Of a stretch of 64,000 nucleotides of DNA, positions 32,800 to 42,115 are shown piece by piece. Location of the stretch: assembly GCF_965219595.1 (NCBI RefSeq), contig NZ_OZ244781.1, forward strand, positions 1,426,001 to 1,490,000, in the 5' to 3' direction. The stretch's first letter is position 1; the number at the start of each line of letters is the position of its first letter. Source of the stretch: Poriferisodalis sp022821985 (GTDB taxonomy: Bacteria; Actinomycetota; Acidimicrobiia; Acidimicrobiales; Poriferisodalaceae). The notes under the pieces were generated by a model that was not told the origin of the DNA, did not search any database, and saw only the letters and a program-made list of their open reading frames with translations. The translations under genes and the position numbers were made by a program.

Positions 32800-33246
32800 G
32801 TGCGCACCTATGCCCCCAAAGCATCCGAGATCGAGCGCTCGTGGTTCGTTGTCGATGCCGAGGGCATGGTGCTGGGCCGCATGGCGACCGAGGTGGCCAA
32901 GATCCTGCGGGGCAAGCACAAGCCCACCTTCGCCCCCTACATCGACGGCGGCGACCACGTTGTCGTGGTGAACGCCGACAAGGTGGTGCTGACCGGTGAC
33001 AAGGCCACGAAGAAGCTCGTGCACCGCCACTCGGGTTACCCCGGCGGTCTGCGCAGCGAGAAATACGGCGACCTGCTGGCCCGCCGGCCGGCCGACGCGG
33101 TAAGGCGCACCATCCGCGGCATGCTGCCGCACAACCGTCTGGGCCGGGCCCAGCTGCGCAAGCTGAAGGTCTACGCCGGGCCCGACCATCCCCATGCCGC
33201 TCAGCAGCCTCAGCCGCTGCCATTGCCTCACGCCATGGCGCGCTGA
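32800..33246 (+). CDS. rplM: 50S ribosomal protein L13 (uL13)
   Basis: 148 residues from the GTG at 32800, seven bases after a GGAG; an ATG five codons upstream (32785) is also possible. The protein starts VRTYAPKASEIERSWFVVDA, matching the family's MRTYSPK opening, and has the VNADKVVLTGDKATKKLVHRHSGYPGG and RGMLPHNRLGRAQLRKLKVY signatures. The final 15 residues (HAAQQPQPLPLPHAMAR) are an unusual proline/glutamine tail. rpsI follows. Confidence 0.96.
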   Translation: MRTYAPKASEIERSWFVVDAEGMVLGRMATEVAKILRGKHKPTFAPYIDGGDHVVVVNADKVVLTGDKATKKLVHRHSGYPGGLRSEKYGDLLARRPADAVRRTIRGMLPHNRLGRAQLRKLKVYAGPDHPHAAQQPQPLPLPHAMAR

Positions 33247-33304
33247 GGCGCTGTTCCGAACGTCGTAGTCGATACGCCGTACCTGACGAGAAAGACCCCG
33301 ATTC

Positions 33305-33697
33305 GTGCCCGTTCCGCTGACGCAGACCACTGGCCGCCGCAAGCGTGCCGTCGCCCGGGTGAGGTTCGTGCCCGGCAGCGGCAACATCTCGGTGAATGGT
33401 CGCCCGTTCGACGAGTACTTCACGTCGTCGGTGCACCGCATGGAGATCACCGAGCCGCTGCGTCTCACCGAAGCCGCTGAGAGCTACGACGTCAGCGCCA
33501 CCGTGGACGGTGGCGGCGTGGCAGGTCAGGCCGGCGCGTTGCGCCTGGGCATTGCTCGTTCGCTGCTGGTGCTCGACCCTGAGGTGCGGCCGACGCTGAA
33601 GTCCGCCGGCCTGCTGCATCGCGACGACCGCAAGAAGGAATCCAAGAAGTACGGCCTCAAGAAGGCCCGCAAGGCGCCCCAGTACTCCAAGCGCTAA
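33305..33697 (+). CDS. rpsI: 30S ribosomal protein S9 (uS9)
   Basis: 130 residues from GTG. TGRRKRAVARVRFVPGSGNISVNGRPFDEYF is the S9 start and the C-terminus KKYGLKKARKAPQYSKR ends in the conserved Lys-Arg that touches P-site tRNA. It is followed by glmM after only six bases, as in other actinobacteria. Confidence 0.98.
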   Translation: MPVPLTQTTGRRKRAVARVRFVPGSGNISVNGRPFDEYFTSSVHRMEITEPLRLTEAAESYDVSATVDGGGVAGQAGALRLGIARSLLVLDPEVRPTLKSAGLLHRDDRKKESKKYGLKKARKAPQYSKR

Positions 33698-33703
33698 CCC
33701 GGC

Positions 33704-35122
33704 GTGGAACCCACCTTCGGAACCGACGGCGTTCGAGGGCGGGCCTTCGACGAGATTGACGAGATTGTCGCGCACGCGCTCGGGCGCGCGGCGAACCGGG
33801 CGCTGTTCGCAGGCAATGAGGCTGCGCGCTGGGCGGTTGGCCGCGACACACGCGAATCGGGTCCCACGCTGGCGCGAGCGCTCGCTGCCGGCCTGCGAGC
33901 GACCGGGGCTGAGGTCATCGACCTCGGCGTCGTGCCCACACCCGTCGTGGCATTTGCGGCCCAGCACCTTCACACGGCCGGTGCCGTGGTTTCGGCATCC
34001 CACAATCCGTGGCACGACAACGGCGTCAAGCTGTTCGCAGCGGGCGGTACCAAGCTCAGCGATGCCGAGCAGGCTGCCGTCGCCCACTGTCTCGACGAAC
34101 TGCGGCTGACGCACGGCGACCGACCGTCCGCGGCTGAGATCGCACGCCGGCTGGATGCTGTACCCACTGCTGGCGCGGTCGAAGCTCAGGCGGCTGCGCC
34201 GAACGAGATGCACCGAGTGCTGGATGCCTATGAGCGCTCGCTGCGCGCCGCCATCGACGGCCGCACACTCGACGGTCTGCACCTGGTGGTGGACGGCGCG
34301 AACGGCGCCAGCGCATCGCTCGCACCTGCGGCGCTGCAGCGGCTGGGGGCGCAGGTCACCGCACTGTTCTGCGAACCCGACGGACGCAACATCAACGACG
34401 GCTGCGGATCGGTGAACCCTGGCGCGCTCGGGGCGGCGGTGCTCGACGTCGGCGCAGATCTGGGCGTCGCGTTCGACGGTGACGGCGACCGGATGATTGC
34501 GGTGGACTGCGAGGGGCAGGTCATCGACGGTGATCGCCAGATGGCACTGTTCGCCGTCGACCTGGCTGCGCGGGGCCTGCTCACCGGCGACACGCTGGTC
34601 GTGACGGTCATGTCCAACGCGGGGTTGCGCCGGGCCATGTCCGAGGCCGGCATCGAAGTGGTCACCGCCGCAGTGGGCGACCGTGCCGTGCTCGAGGCAC
34701 TGGAGGCGGGCGGTCACTGTCTCGGCGGTGAGCAGTCAGGCCACGTCGTCTTCCGGCACGAGGCCACCACCGGCGACGGGTTGCGCAGTGCCGTGCACCT
34801 TGCCGACCTTGTTGCCCGGCGGGCAGCGGGCGATTCGGCGCTCACAAGCGCTGAGCTTTCCTTGCAGGCGATGCAGGTCTCCCCGCAGGTGCTCCGCAGT
34901 GTGCCCTTGGGCTCAGGAACGCTCACCGACGAGATTCAGCGTGCGGTCGACGACATCGCCGCTGGGGCAGGTCGGGATGTGCGGGTGCTGGTGCGTGTCA
35001 GCGGCACCGAACCGGTCATCCGCATCATGGTCGAGGCCCCGACCGAGCGCGAGGCGAGGGATCTGACAGACCGCCTCGCCGACGTGATCGTCGAGGGCGT
35101 CGGCGCGGCCGGCACCGCCTAG
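33704..35122 (+). CDS. glmM: Phosphoglucosamine mutase
   Basis: 472 residues. It starts at GTG (MEPTFGTDGVRGRAF), has the phosphorylated active-site serine in VSASHNPWHDNG (Ser99), the metal loop AFDGDGDRM and the sugar loop GGEQSGHVVF. It converts glucosamine-6-phosphate to glucosamine-1-phosphate for UDP-GlcNAc and peptidoglycan. It is probably co-transcribed with rpsI. The GlmS-like gene that follows, after 202 bases, would supply its substrate. Confidence 0.97.
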   Translation: MEPTFGTDGVRGRAFDEIDEIVAHALGRAANRALFAGNEAARWAVGRDTRESGPTLARALAAGLRATGAEVIDLGVVPTPVVAFAAQHLHTAGAVVSASHNPWHDNGVKLFAAGGTKLSDAEQAAVAHCLDELRLTHGDRPSAAEIARRLDAVPTAGAVEAQAAAPNEMHRVLDAYERSLRAAIDGRTLDGLHLVVDGANGASASLAPAALQRLGAQVTALFCEPDGRNINDGCGSVNPGALGAAVLDVGADLGVAFDGDGDRMIAVDCEGQVIDGDRQMALFAVDLAARGLLTGDTLVVTVMSNAGLRRAMSEAGIEVVTAAVGDRAVLEALEAGGHCLGGEQSGHVVFRHEATTGDGLRSAVHLADLVARRAAGDSALTSAELSLQAMQVSPQVLRSVPLGSGTLTDEIQRAVDDIAAGAGRDVRVLVRVSGTEPVIRIMVEAPTEREARDLTDRLADVIVEGVGAAGTA

Positions 35123-35308
35123 TCACGCGCCCGAATGCACCATCGAGCCATGCGCCTGGCTGGTGCCGCCCAGTGGTGATGCGCCCGAGTCAACGGGCTG
35201 CACGGAGTGGCGGACTGTCTCATGGCGGACCTGTTGCTTTCCGCTCTTGTTCGCTGCGCTCACGGGCCGCTCGGGCCACGGCTTCGCCTCGGGGGGCCGT
35301 CGGGTGCT
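35123..35308. other. Gap between glmM and the GlmS-like gene
   Basis: It contains the first copy of the 51-base dispersed repeat (35238-35288) and leads into a leaderless promoter. The open frame through the gap, in phase with the GlmS-like gene, is not considered coding because the conserved GlmS N-terminus (Met-Cys-Gly-Ile-Val) starts at 35325. Confidence 0.6.
35238..35288 (+). repeat. 51-base dispersed repeat, copy A (intergenic)
   Basis: It matches the reverse complement of 39671-39721 at 49 of 51 positions. It starts TTTCCGCTCTTGTTCGC and ends GGCCACGGCTTCGCC. This copy lies between glmM and the GlmS-like gene; the other is inside nnr, on the opposite strand. Confidence 0.9.
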
Positions 35309-35317
35309 CGGTACCCT
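35309..35317 (+). promoter_or_regulatory. Leaderless promoter element of the GlmS-like gene
   Basis: CGGTACCCT; the TACCCT -10 (35312-35317) ends seven bases before the GTG at 35325, placing the transcription start at the start codon. The same nine-base element occurs before guaA. Confidence 0.5.
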
Positions 35318-35324
35318 CGCTGTT

Positions 35325-38300
35325 GTGTGCGGGATTGTGGCCGTCCTCGGCCGCCGCGACGACCGGGTTGCGCTGGAGGCGTCCGCGGTCGTCCCGCGGC
35401 TGCATGAAGCCGCCGACCTGCTTGCCGCCGCGGCGTCCGGGGGCAGCTCCGACACTCCCTTTGACGCTCGTGACCTCCTCGAACGGCTGGAAGCGGCAGC
35501 CACGGTGCTGCGTGGCGCCGACGAGGCGCTGCGATCGTTGCCCGGAGTCCGCCTGCTGGTATCCGACCCGAAGTGCGTGCTCGACATCGAGACCGCCTTG
35601 GCGACGATGGATGCAATCGTCGATCGCATCAACGGGGCCGTTGATGCGGGCGACGTGCTGCCCGGCGACGAGAGCGCCCGAATCGAGCAGATCAATGCCT
35701 GCCTGAGCGAGCTAGCCGACCACGCATTCGCATTGCGTCGAGACCGTCTGCGGATGGCGCGAGAAGTCGTCGGACTCTGGGGCGCCACGCCCCCGCCGGC
35801 GGCCGTTGGAGGACTCTGGTCGATCCAAGTGGCGCTGTCCGCACTCGATCGTCTCGAGGTTCGAGGGCGGGACTCGGCCGGGCTGCAGGTACTCGTTCAC
35901 GGGGCGCGCCTCGACGCCGATACCGGCAGCGGCGGCGGCGCGCACGGCGGACGGCTCACTGACCCACTCTTCGGCGCCGGTGCGGCGCGGGACACCGGCA
36001 ATGGGCTGGCGTTCGTGTACAAGACCGCATCGGAAATCGGAGAGCTCGGCGACAACACGGCGGCCCTGCGATCGCAGATCTGCCAGGACAGCTTGCTGCG
36101 CTGGGCGCTGTGTGCCGACGGTGCCGAGACAGTCGTGCTGGGCCACACGCGGTGGGCCAGCATCGGCATTGTCTCGGAGCCCAACACCCATCCCCTCGAT
36201 GCGTGGGATCCCTCCGCACCAGGCACGGAAGGCGCTGATCTAGTGCACATCGCCGCTGTGCTCAACGGTGACGTGGACAACTACGCCGACCTGATCGCGC
36301 AGCGACGGCTTCAGATTGCACCGGAGATCACCACTGACGCCAAAGTCATCCCGACGATCCTGCGCCAGACGCTCGCGGCAAGCTCGAACGGCGGGCATTC
36401 CGCAGGCAGTTCAGAACAGCTTCGGCAAGCCTTCGCTGATGCCGTCAGCAGCTTCGAGGGCTCGGTGGCGATTGCGGCGCATGTCTCTGCGATGCCCGAC
36501 GTGGTGGCGCTGGCGTTGCGGGGGAGCGGGCAAGCGCTGTACGTGGGTGCAACAGGCGCGTCGTATGTCGTCGCCAGCGAGCCGTACGGCTTGGTGGAGG
36601 AATGCCGCCAGTACGTCCGTCTCGATGGGGAGACCCCGTCCGATCCGGCGAACCCTGTGGGCAGCCGCGGTCAGATCATGCTGGTCGGTGCGCCCACTGG
36701 CGCGGTAGCCGAGCTCACCGCGCTGCGGCGCTGCTCCTACGACGGTACGGAGTTGCCCGTCGAAGCCAGTGACATCGTCACCGCCGAAGTCACCACCCGT
36801 GACATCGACCGGGGCGACTACCCGCACTTCCTGCTGAAGGAGATCGGCGAGGCCCCCCGGTCGCTCCGGGCCACATTGCGCGGTCGCATTGACACCGCCA
36901 CAGACACAACCCCGGCCGGCCCGTGGCGGCACGCCCGGCTTGGGCCCGACGCCCTGCCCGCCGACGTCCGCTCCCGGCTGCGCGACGGCTCGATCCGTCG
37001 CATCGTCGCCATCGGCCAAGGCACAGCAGCGGCCGCGGCATCGTCGCTCCCTCATTTCTTCGAAACCCTCCTAGAGCCGTCGCGCACGCTGCGCAGCGTT
37101 GAGGCGACGGCGCCCCTGGCGACTGAGTTCAGCGGCTTCGGCCTGCATGCCGACCTGTCCGACACGCTGGTCGTGGCTGTCAGCCAATCCGGCACCACCA
37201 CCGATACCAATCGCACGGTCGACCTCGCTCGCGCCCGGGGGGCGGCCGTGGTCGCCATCGTCAACCGGCGCGGCAGCGACCTGACCGACCGGGCCGACGG
37301 CGTGCTCTACACCTCCGACGGCCGCGATGTGGAGATGTCGGTGGCCTCCACCAAGGCCTTCTACGCACAGGTTGCGGCGTGCGCGCTGCTTGCTTCCGCC
37401 ATCGCTGCCGACATCCGCCCGGACGACGCCGCGACGACCGCTGCCGTCAGCGATCTGCTCGGCGCACTGATCAAGCTGCCCGCCGCACTCGAAGCCGTGC
37501 TCGCATCGCACGACGAGATCGCCCGGATAGCCCGGCGCCACGTGGGCGCCCACCGCCACTGGGCCGTGGTGGGCAATGGCGCCAACCGGATCGCGTCCCG
37601 TGAGATTCGCATCAAGCTGTCCGAGGTCTGCTACCACGCCGTCGCCGAGGACGGGACGGAGGACAAGAAACACATCGACCTCTCGTGCGAGCCGCTCATC
37701 TGGGTGTGCGCGACAGGCCTCACCGGCTCCGTCGCCGACGACGCCGCGAAGGAGGTGGCGATCTACCGGGCGCACCGGGCAACTCCCATCGTGGTGGCCT
37801 CCGCCGGCGCCGGCCGCTTCGACGCCGCCGCGGAGCTGCTGGAGGTTCCCGCCGTGCATCCGGCAGTGGACTTCATGCTGGCCACGGCCGCTGGTCACTT
37901 GTACGGCTACGAGGCGGCGCTGACGATCGACGCACTGGCCGATCCGCTGCGCGAGATGCGTGCCAGTACGGAATCGCTGCTCGCGGTTGCCGGCAGCGAC
38001 GGGTCGCTGCCAGCGGCTCGCGATCAAGCTGGCGCTTCGCTCGCGGCCCCCGGCCGCGAGGGGGACCTGCTGGCCGTGCTGGCCGAGCGCCTGCGCGCCC
38101 CGGCCAATCGCTTCCGCGACGGCGTGCGCGCAGGCAGCTACGACGGGCACCTGCGGGCAGGCACTGCGGCTCGCCTCGGAGCGGTGCTGCGGTACGCGGT
38201 GGGCATGACGCCGCTGGAGATGTACCAGGCGGACATCGGCAAGGTGGGGCTGCCCTCGGTCGTCATTGACGACTTCACCGATGCCCTGAATATCGCCATC

Positions 38301-38981
38301 GACGAGCTCACCCGGCCGGTCGACACCATCAAGCACCAGGCCAAGACCGTCACCGTCGGCATCTCGCGCGCCGACGAGACGCTGCTCGACTCGATGCTGG
38401 TGGCAGCAGCGCTCGAAGCCGGCGCGCCGAGGGATCGGCTGTCGTATGCGGCCCTGCGCACCCTGGCTGCGCTCGACCCGGCAGTGGCCGAGGTCACCGG
38501 CTGGTCGCGCTACCGCATCGAGGGCCAGGTGGCATCGGCCAGCAGCCCGGAGATCACGATCTGGCTGACCGATCGCGGCGGCACGGCGCTCGGTATCGAA
38601 TCGCGCACGGTGACCAACCCGCAGCTGCGCGGCAGCAAGCACCGTGCCGCCTACGAGCGGGAAGTCACCGTCGCCCGCGGCAGCGACGGCCGCACGGTGC
38701 TCCACATCCCCGAGACCAAGGACGGAACGACCACCGGGCTCACGCTGCTGCACTGCCGCTTCGTCGAGCGATTGCGTGCGCCTGCGATGCGGGCGGTGCT
38801 GATGGGCTATCGCGGTCGATACGGGGCGCTGGCCGACGCGGTCACGGAAACGCTGCCATGGTTCCGCGACGATCTGCTCGGCACGCTCGACGTCTTCGAT
38901 CTGCTGACCCGACCGGTGTACGTGCTGGCCGAGCATTGGCTGGGCGCCGCGGCCCCGCCGGGCGACGAGCCGCGCGAGTAA
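35325..38981 (+). CDS. Oversized GlmS-like glutamine-fructose-6-phosphate aminotransferase
   Basis: 1,218 residues, twice the length of GlmS. The GTG at 35325 is followed by Cys-Gly-Ile-Val-Ala-Val, the N-terminal nucleophile of glutamine amidotransferases, which fixes the start. About 150 helical residues are inserted between this strand and LEVRGRDSAGL (177-187). GHTRW (273-277) and AAVLNGDVDNYADL follow, then the inter-domain motif FLLKEIGEAP near 506. SIS domain 1 (about 556-696) has VSQSGTTTDTN and SVASTKAF, and SIS domain 2 (about 736-876) has NGANRIASREIRIKLSE. The last 340 residues match nothing I recognise. It lies just after glmM and no ordinary glmS is seen, so it probably makes glucosamine-6-phosphate. 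Confidence 0.82.
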   Translation: MCGIVAVLGRRDDRVALEASAVVPRLHEAADLLAAAASGGSSDTPFDARDLLERLEAAATVLRGADEALRSLPGVRLLVSDPKCVLDIETALATMDAIVDRINGAVDAGDVLPGDESARIEQINACLSELADHAFALRRDRLRMAREVVGLWGATPPPAAVGGLWSIQVALSALDRLEVRGRDSAGLQVLVHGARLDADTGSGGGAHGGRLTDPLFGAGAARDTGNGLAFVYKTASEIGELGDNTAALRSQICQDSLLRWALCADGAETVVLGHTRWASIGIVSEPNTHPLDAWDPSAPGTEGADLVHIAAVLNGDVDNYADLIAQRRLQIAPEITTDAKVIPTILRQTLAASSNGGHSAGSSEQLRQAFADAVSSFEGSVAIAAHVSAMPDVVALALRGSGQALYVGATGASYVVASEPYGLVEECRQYVRLDGETPSDPANPVGSRGQIMLVGAPTGAVAELTALRRCSYDGTELPVEASDIVTAEVTTRDIDRGDYPHFLLKEIGEAPRSLRATLRGRIDTATDTTPAGPWRHARLGPDALPADVRSRLRDGSIRRIVAIGQGTAAAAASSLPHFFETLLEPSRTLRSVEATAPLATEFSGFGLHADLSDTLVVAVSQSGTTTDTNRTVDLARARGAAVVAIVNRRGSDLTDRADGVLYTSDGRDVEMSVASTKAFYAQVAACALLASAIAADIRPDDAATTAAVSDLLGALIKLPAALEAVLASHDEIARIARRHVGAHRHWAVVGNGANRIASREIRIKLSEVCYHAVAEDGTEDKKHIDLSCEPLIWVCATGLTGSVADDAAKEVAIYRAHRATPIVVASAGAGRFDAAAELLEVPAVHPAVDFMLATAAGHLYGYEAALTIDALADPLREMRASTESLLAVAGSDGSLPAARDQAGASLAAPGREGDLLAVLAERLRAPANRFRDGVRAGSYDGHLRAGTAARLGAVLRYAVGMTPLEMYQADIGKVGLPSVVIDDFTDALNIAIDELTRPVDTIKHQAKTVTVGISRADETLLDSMLVAAALEAGAPRDRLSYAALRTLAALDPAVAEVTGWSRYRIEGQVASASSPEITIWLTDRGGTALGIESRTVTNPQLRGSKHRAAYEREVTVARGSDGRTVLHIPETKDGTTTGLTLLHCRFVERLRAPAMRAVLMGYRGRYGALADAVTETLPWFRDDLLGTLDVFDLLTRPVYVLAEHWLGAAAPPGDEPRE

Positions 38982-38993
38982 GGCCGTGGGCGC

Positions 38994-39362
38994 GTGAGCA
39001 CCTCGATCGGGCTCGACATGGTGGACGTCCAGCGATTCGCCGCAGTGCTCGAGCGACGCAGCGGCATGCGCACCCGCCTGTTCACCCCCGCCGAGCTCGC
39101 CTACGCCATGGGAACGGTCGATCCCGACACCCGCCTCGCCGCCAGATTTGCTGCGAAGGAGGCCGTGATGAAGGTGCTGGGCATCGGCTTGGGGGCGTGC
39201 AAGTTCCGCGATATCGAAGTGGCACGCCATCTCGGCGGCCGACCCGAACTGGTGCTCCGGGGCCTCGCGGCCGAACGGGCGGCGGCCGCCGGTCTGTCTG
39301 AATGGCAGGTGACGCTCACCCACACCGACTCGGTGGCGGCCGCCATGGTGCTGGCGCAATAG
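38994..39362 (+). CDS. acpS: Holo-[acyl-carrier-protein] synthase
   Basis: 122 residues from GTG. It has GLDMVDVQRF with the metal ligand Asp8, and RFAAKEAVMKVLG with Glu56. It moves 4'-phosphopantetheine from CoA to acyl carrier protein in fatty acid synthesis. It starts 12 bases after the GlmS-like gene and is followed by nnr after 15 bases, so it lies in an operon. Confidence 0.95.
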   Translation: MSTSIGLDMVDVQRFAAVLERRSGMRTRLFTPAELAYAMGTVDPDTRLAARFAAKEAVMKVLGIGLGACKFRDIEVARHLGGRPELVLRGLAAERAAAAGLSEWQVTLTHTDSVAAAMVLAQ

Positions 39363-39377
39363 GCCTGGGACGAAGCG

Positions 39378-40925
39378 GTGATCCCAATCGTGACGCCGGC
39401 TGAGATGGCGGCAATCGACGCGGCCGCGCCCGAGGGCACCGACGTGCTGGTGGCCCGTGCTGGCGCGGCTGTCGCCATCGCAGCCCGACGGATGATGGGT
39501 GGCACCTACGGGCGGCGGGTGCTTGTGGCCGCAGGCAAGGGCAACAACGGCGCGGACGGCCGGGTCGCAGCGGCGGCGCTGGAGCGATGGGGCGTGCGTT
39601 GCCGAGTCGTGACCCCACCCGAGGCACTGGAGCTCGTCCGCAGGGCCAATTCCGAGAGGCTGAGCCGGCAGGCGAAGCCGTGGCCTGAGCGGCCCGTGAG
39701 CGCAGCGAACAAGAGCGGGAAACGAGAGGCAACGAAACCGGAAGGTTCACCAATCCGCGCAGGCTCGAAGATGCCCACGTCGGCGGCATGGGACCTCGTC
39801 ATCGACGCGGCGTACGGAACCGGGCTGCGCGGATCGTGGGGTGCGGATCGAGCACCGGCAGCACCCGTGCTGGCGGTCGACATCCCCTCCGGCATCGACG
39901 CGCTGACCGGTGAGGACCACGGTTGCTGGCCTGCGGCATTGACTGTGACCTTCGGGGCGCTGAAGCCGGGCCTGCTGCTGCACCCCGGGGCGGCTGCCGC
40001 TGGCGAGGTGGAGCTCGCCCCGATCGGGCTCGACGCCAGCGGGACGATGTCGTGGCTCGTGACCGATGCCGATGCCGACGCCTCGTTGCCGACCGCTGAG
40101 CCGGCGGCTCACAAGTGGCGCCGGGCTGTGCGGGTCATTGCAGGCTCGCCCCAGATGCGCGGCGCCGGACATCTCGTGTGCGCGGCCGCCCAGCAATCGG
40201 GCGCCGGCATGGTGGTGGCGAGCTCGCCAGGCGTGCGAGCGGCCGATGTCGCTCGACCGGCCGAGGCGGTGGCGCGCGACCTCCGGCCCACCGAATGGGC
40301 CGGACCCGCGCTCGCGGACATCAAACGCTTCGACGCTGCCGTCATCGGACCGGGGATCGGCACCGACCCCACCGCCTTGGCCCAGACAGCCCGCTTCATT
40401 GCCGACTGTCCGGTACCGCTGGTTGTCGACGCCGACGGCCTCACGGCACTCGCGGACCATCCCGAGTGCCTGCATGAGCGGACAGCGCCGACCGTCCTCA
40501 CGCCTCACGACGGGGAGTTCGCCAAGCTCACGGGCAGCCCGCCGGCGGCCGATCGGTTCGAGGCCGTGCGACGTGCAGCGGATGAGTTCAATGCTGTCGT
40601 CCTGCTGAAAGGACCGACGACGCTCGTGGCTGCCCCAGCCGCCGTGCTGGCGGCCGCTTCGGGGACGGCTCGCTTGGCGACCGCTGGATCGGGCGACGTG
40701 CTCTCGGGTGTGATCGCCGCAGTTCTGTCCGCCGGTGCAACCGAGCCGAACGCCGTGCTGTCGCAGACCGCCGCCGCTGCGCACTGGCATGGTCGCACCG
40801 CCACCTTCGGCGGTCACGACCCCGCATCGGCCTTGACGCCGCTGACTGCGATGCACCAAGTCGAACTGCTGGGGGCGGTGCGAGCTGGCCTCGCTGCCTC
40901 GGCTGCCGAAACGAACGGCACATGA
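39378..40925 (+). CDS. nnr: Bifunctional NAD(P)HX epimerase / ADP-dependent NAD(P)HX dehydratase
   Basis: 515 residues, a fusion of both repair activities. The N-terminal epimerase (YjeF_N) domain carries AAGKGNNGADGRVAA and VIDAAYGTG. The C-terminal kinase-fold dehydratase domain has VVDADGLTALADHPE, VLTPHDGEFAKLTG and ATAGSGDVLSGVIAAVL. It restores damaged NADH and NADPH. Residues 98-115 (QAKPWPERPVSAANKSG) are encoded by copy B of the 51-base repeat and extend the loop between the conserved blocks of the epimerase domain, so an element seems to have been domesticated in frame. Confidence 0.93.
   Translation: MIPIVTPAEMAAIDAAAPEGTDVLVARAGAAVAIAARRMMGGTYGRRVLVAAGKGNNGADGRVAAAALERWGVRCRVVTPPEALELVRRANSERLSRQAKPWPERPVSAANKSGKREATKPEGSPIRAGSKMPTSAAWDLVIDAAYGTGLRGSWGADRAPAAPVLAVDIPSGIDALTGEDHGCWPAALTVTFGALKPGLLLHPGAAAAGEVELAPIGLDASGTMSWLVTDADADASLPTAEPAAHKWRRAVRVIAGSPQMRGAGHLVCAAAQQSGAGMVVASSPGVRAADVARPAEAVARDLRPTEWAGPALADIKRFDAAVIGPGIGTDPTALAQTARFIADCPVPLVVDADGLTALADHPECLHERTAPTVLTPHDGEFAKLTGSPPAADRFEAVRRAADEFNAVVLLKGPTTLVAAPAAVLAAASGTARLATAGSGDVLSGVIAAVLSAGATEPNAVLSQTAAAAHWHGRTATFGGHDPASALTPLTAMHQVELLGAVRAGLAASAAETNGT
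39671..39721 (-). repeat. 51-base dispersed repeat, copy B (inside nnr)
   Basis: It is the reverse complement of 35238-35288 with two mismatches. It is read through in frame as part of nnr and adds about 17 residues to the epimerase domain. Similarity to copy A fades outside the 51 bases, apart from a short GTTGC on one side. Confidence 0.88.
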
Positions 40926-42103
40926 CCGACGCATCGCAGATGCGTCCGACTTGGTGCGACATTGATCTCGACGCGCTCGACCGCAACTTGGCAGCGATCC
41001 GCCGACATGTCGGCGGGGCCGAGGTGGTGCCGGTGGTCAAGGCCAACGCCTACGGCCACGGCATCGCGCAGATCGGGCTGGCGCTGCAGGCTGCCGGGGT
41101 GTCGTGCGTGAGCGTCGCCTATGTCGAGGAAGCGCTGGCGCTGCGCAATGCCGGATTGACCATCGACATCCATGTCCTCGGCGGCGCGGTCGAGCGCCAG
41201 ATTCCCCTCTTCCTTGCCCACGACCTGATCCTCACGGCGCCGTCGATCGACAAGCTCCGCCAGATCGACGCAGCAGCTGCCGCTGCAGGCACCACCGCAC
41301 GGGCGCATCTCAAGATCGACACCGGCATGGAGCGCATCGGCGTTCACCACTACAACGCCGAGGGGCTGTTCGCCGAATCGCTCCGCTGCCGCTCGGTTCG
41401 CGTCGAGGGCGTGTTCAGCCACTTCGCCAACGCTGACAGCGGTGATCTGTCCGATGCGCGCAGGCAGCTCGATCGGTTCAGCGAGGCACTGGGCTTCTAC
41501 GAACGCCATTCGCTGCCCACGCCCGTCCGGCACATGGCGGCGTCCGCGGCCATTGCCCGCCTGCCCGAAGCCCACCTCGACCGCGTCCGCCCGGGCATCG
41601 TGCTGTACGGCGTGGCTCCCAAGCCCGAGATCGCGGCCGCCCTGCCGACCGAACCGGTGCTGAGCTGGCACAGCGAGGTCGTCTATTTCAAGGTGGTGCC
41701 CCGCGGTGCATCGGTCGGTTACGGCAGCACGTGGACCGCAGACCGTCAGACCCGGGTGATCACCCTGCCCGTGGGGTACGCCGACGGCTACGCCCGTTCC
41801 CTGGGCACGGGTCCGCAGCAGGGGCCAGCGCAGGGACCGGCAAACGTGCTCATCGACGCTGCGCCGCACCCCGTGGTGGGCCATGTCTGCATGGATCAGA
41901 CGATGGTCAACATCGGCGATGGCAGCGCCTACAACGGAGACCGGGTCACTCTCGTCGGCCGGCAGGGCGACGAGAGTGTCACCATCACCGATCTGGCCGA
42001 TTGGTCCGGTCGCAGCCCCTACGAAGTGCTCACCGGAATCTCGCTGCGCGTCCCTCGCGTCTACCGCCGGGCAGAGGCGCTGGGCTGCGGCTCAGCACGC
42101 TAG
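40922..42103 (+). CDS. alr: Alanine racemase
   Basis: 393 residues. The PLP lysine is Lys40 in PVVKANAYGHG; the catalytic tyrosine lies in SVGYGSTW; TLPVGYADGYARS and GHVCMDQTMVNIGD are further signatures. It makes D-alanine for peptidoglycan. The ATG overlaps the nnr stop (ATGA) and tsaE follows 12 bases later. Confidence 0.96.
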   Translation: MTDASQMRPTWCDIDLDALDRNLAAIRRHVGGAEVVPVVKANAYGHGIAQIGLALQAAGVSCVSVAYVEEALALRNAGLTIDIHVLGGAVERQIPLFLAHDLILTAPSIDKLRQIDAAAAAAGTTARAHLKIDTGMERIGVHHYNAEGLFAESLRCRSVRVEGVFSHFANADSGDLSDARRQLDRFSEALGFYERHSLPTPVRHMAASAAIARLPEAHLDRVRPGIVLYGVAPKPEIAAALPTEPVLSWHSEVVYFKVVPRGASVGYGSTWTADRQTRVITLPVGYADGYARSLGTGPQQGPAQGPANVLIDAAPHPVVGHVCMDQTMVNIGDGSAYNGDRVTLVGRQGDESVTITDLADWSGRSPYEVLTGISLRVPRVYRRAEALGCGSAR

Positions 42104-42115
42104 ACAAGCTCCGTT

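Noticed and set aside
35238..35288. The 51-base repeat as an insertion sequence end
   Set aside because: There is no transposase, no terminal inverted repeat and no target duplication. Only weak internal symmetry (GGCC-TGAGC-GGCC) is visible.
35163..35324. Upstream extension of the GlmS-like protein to the longest ORF
   Set aside because: It would bury the catalytic N-terminal cysteine, and the added residues come largely from the 51-base repeat and the promoter.
37071..39359. 762-codon open frame antisense to the GlmS-like gene and acpS
   Set aside because: Both plus-strand genes have strong family motifs; the antisense frame shows none.
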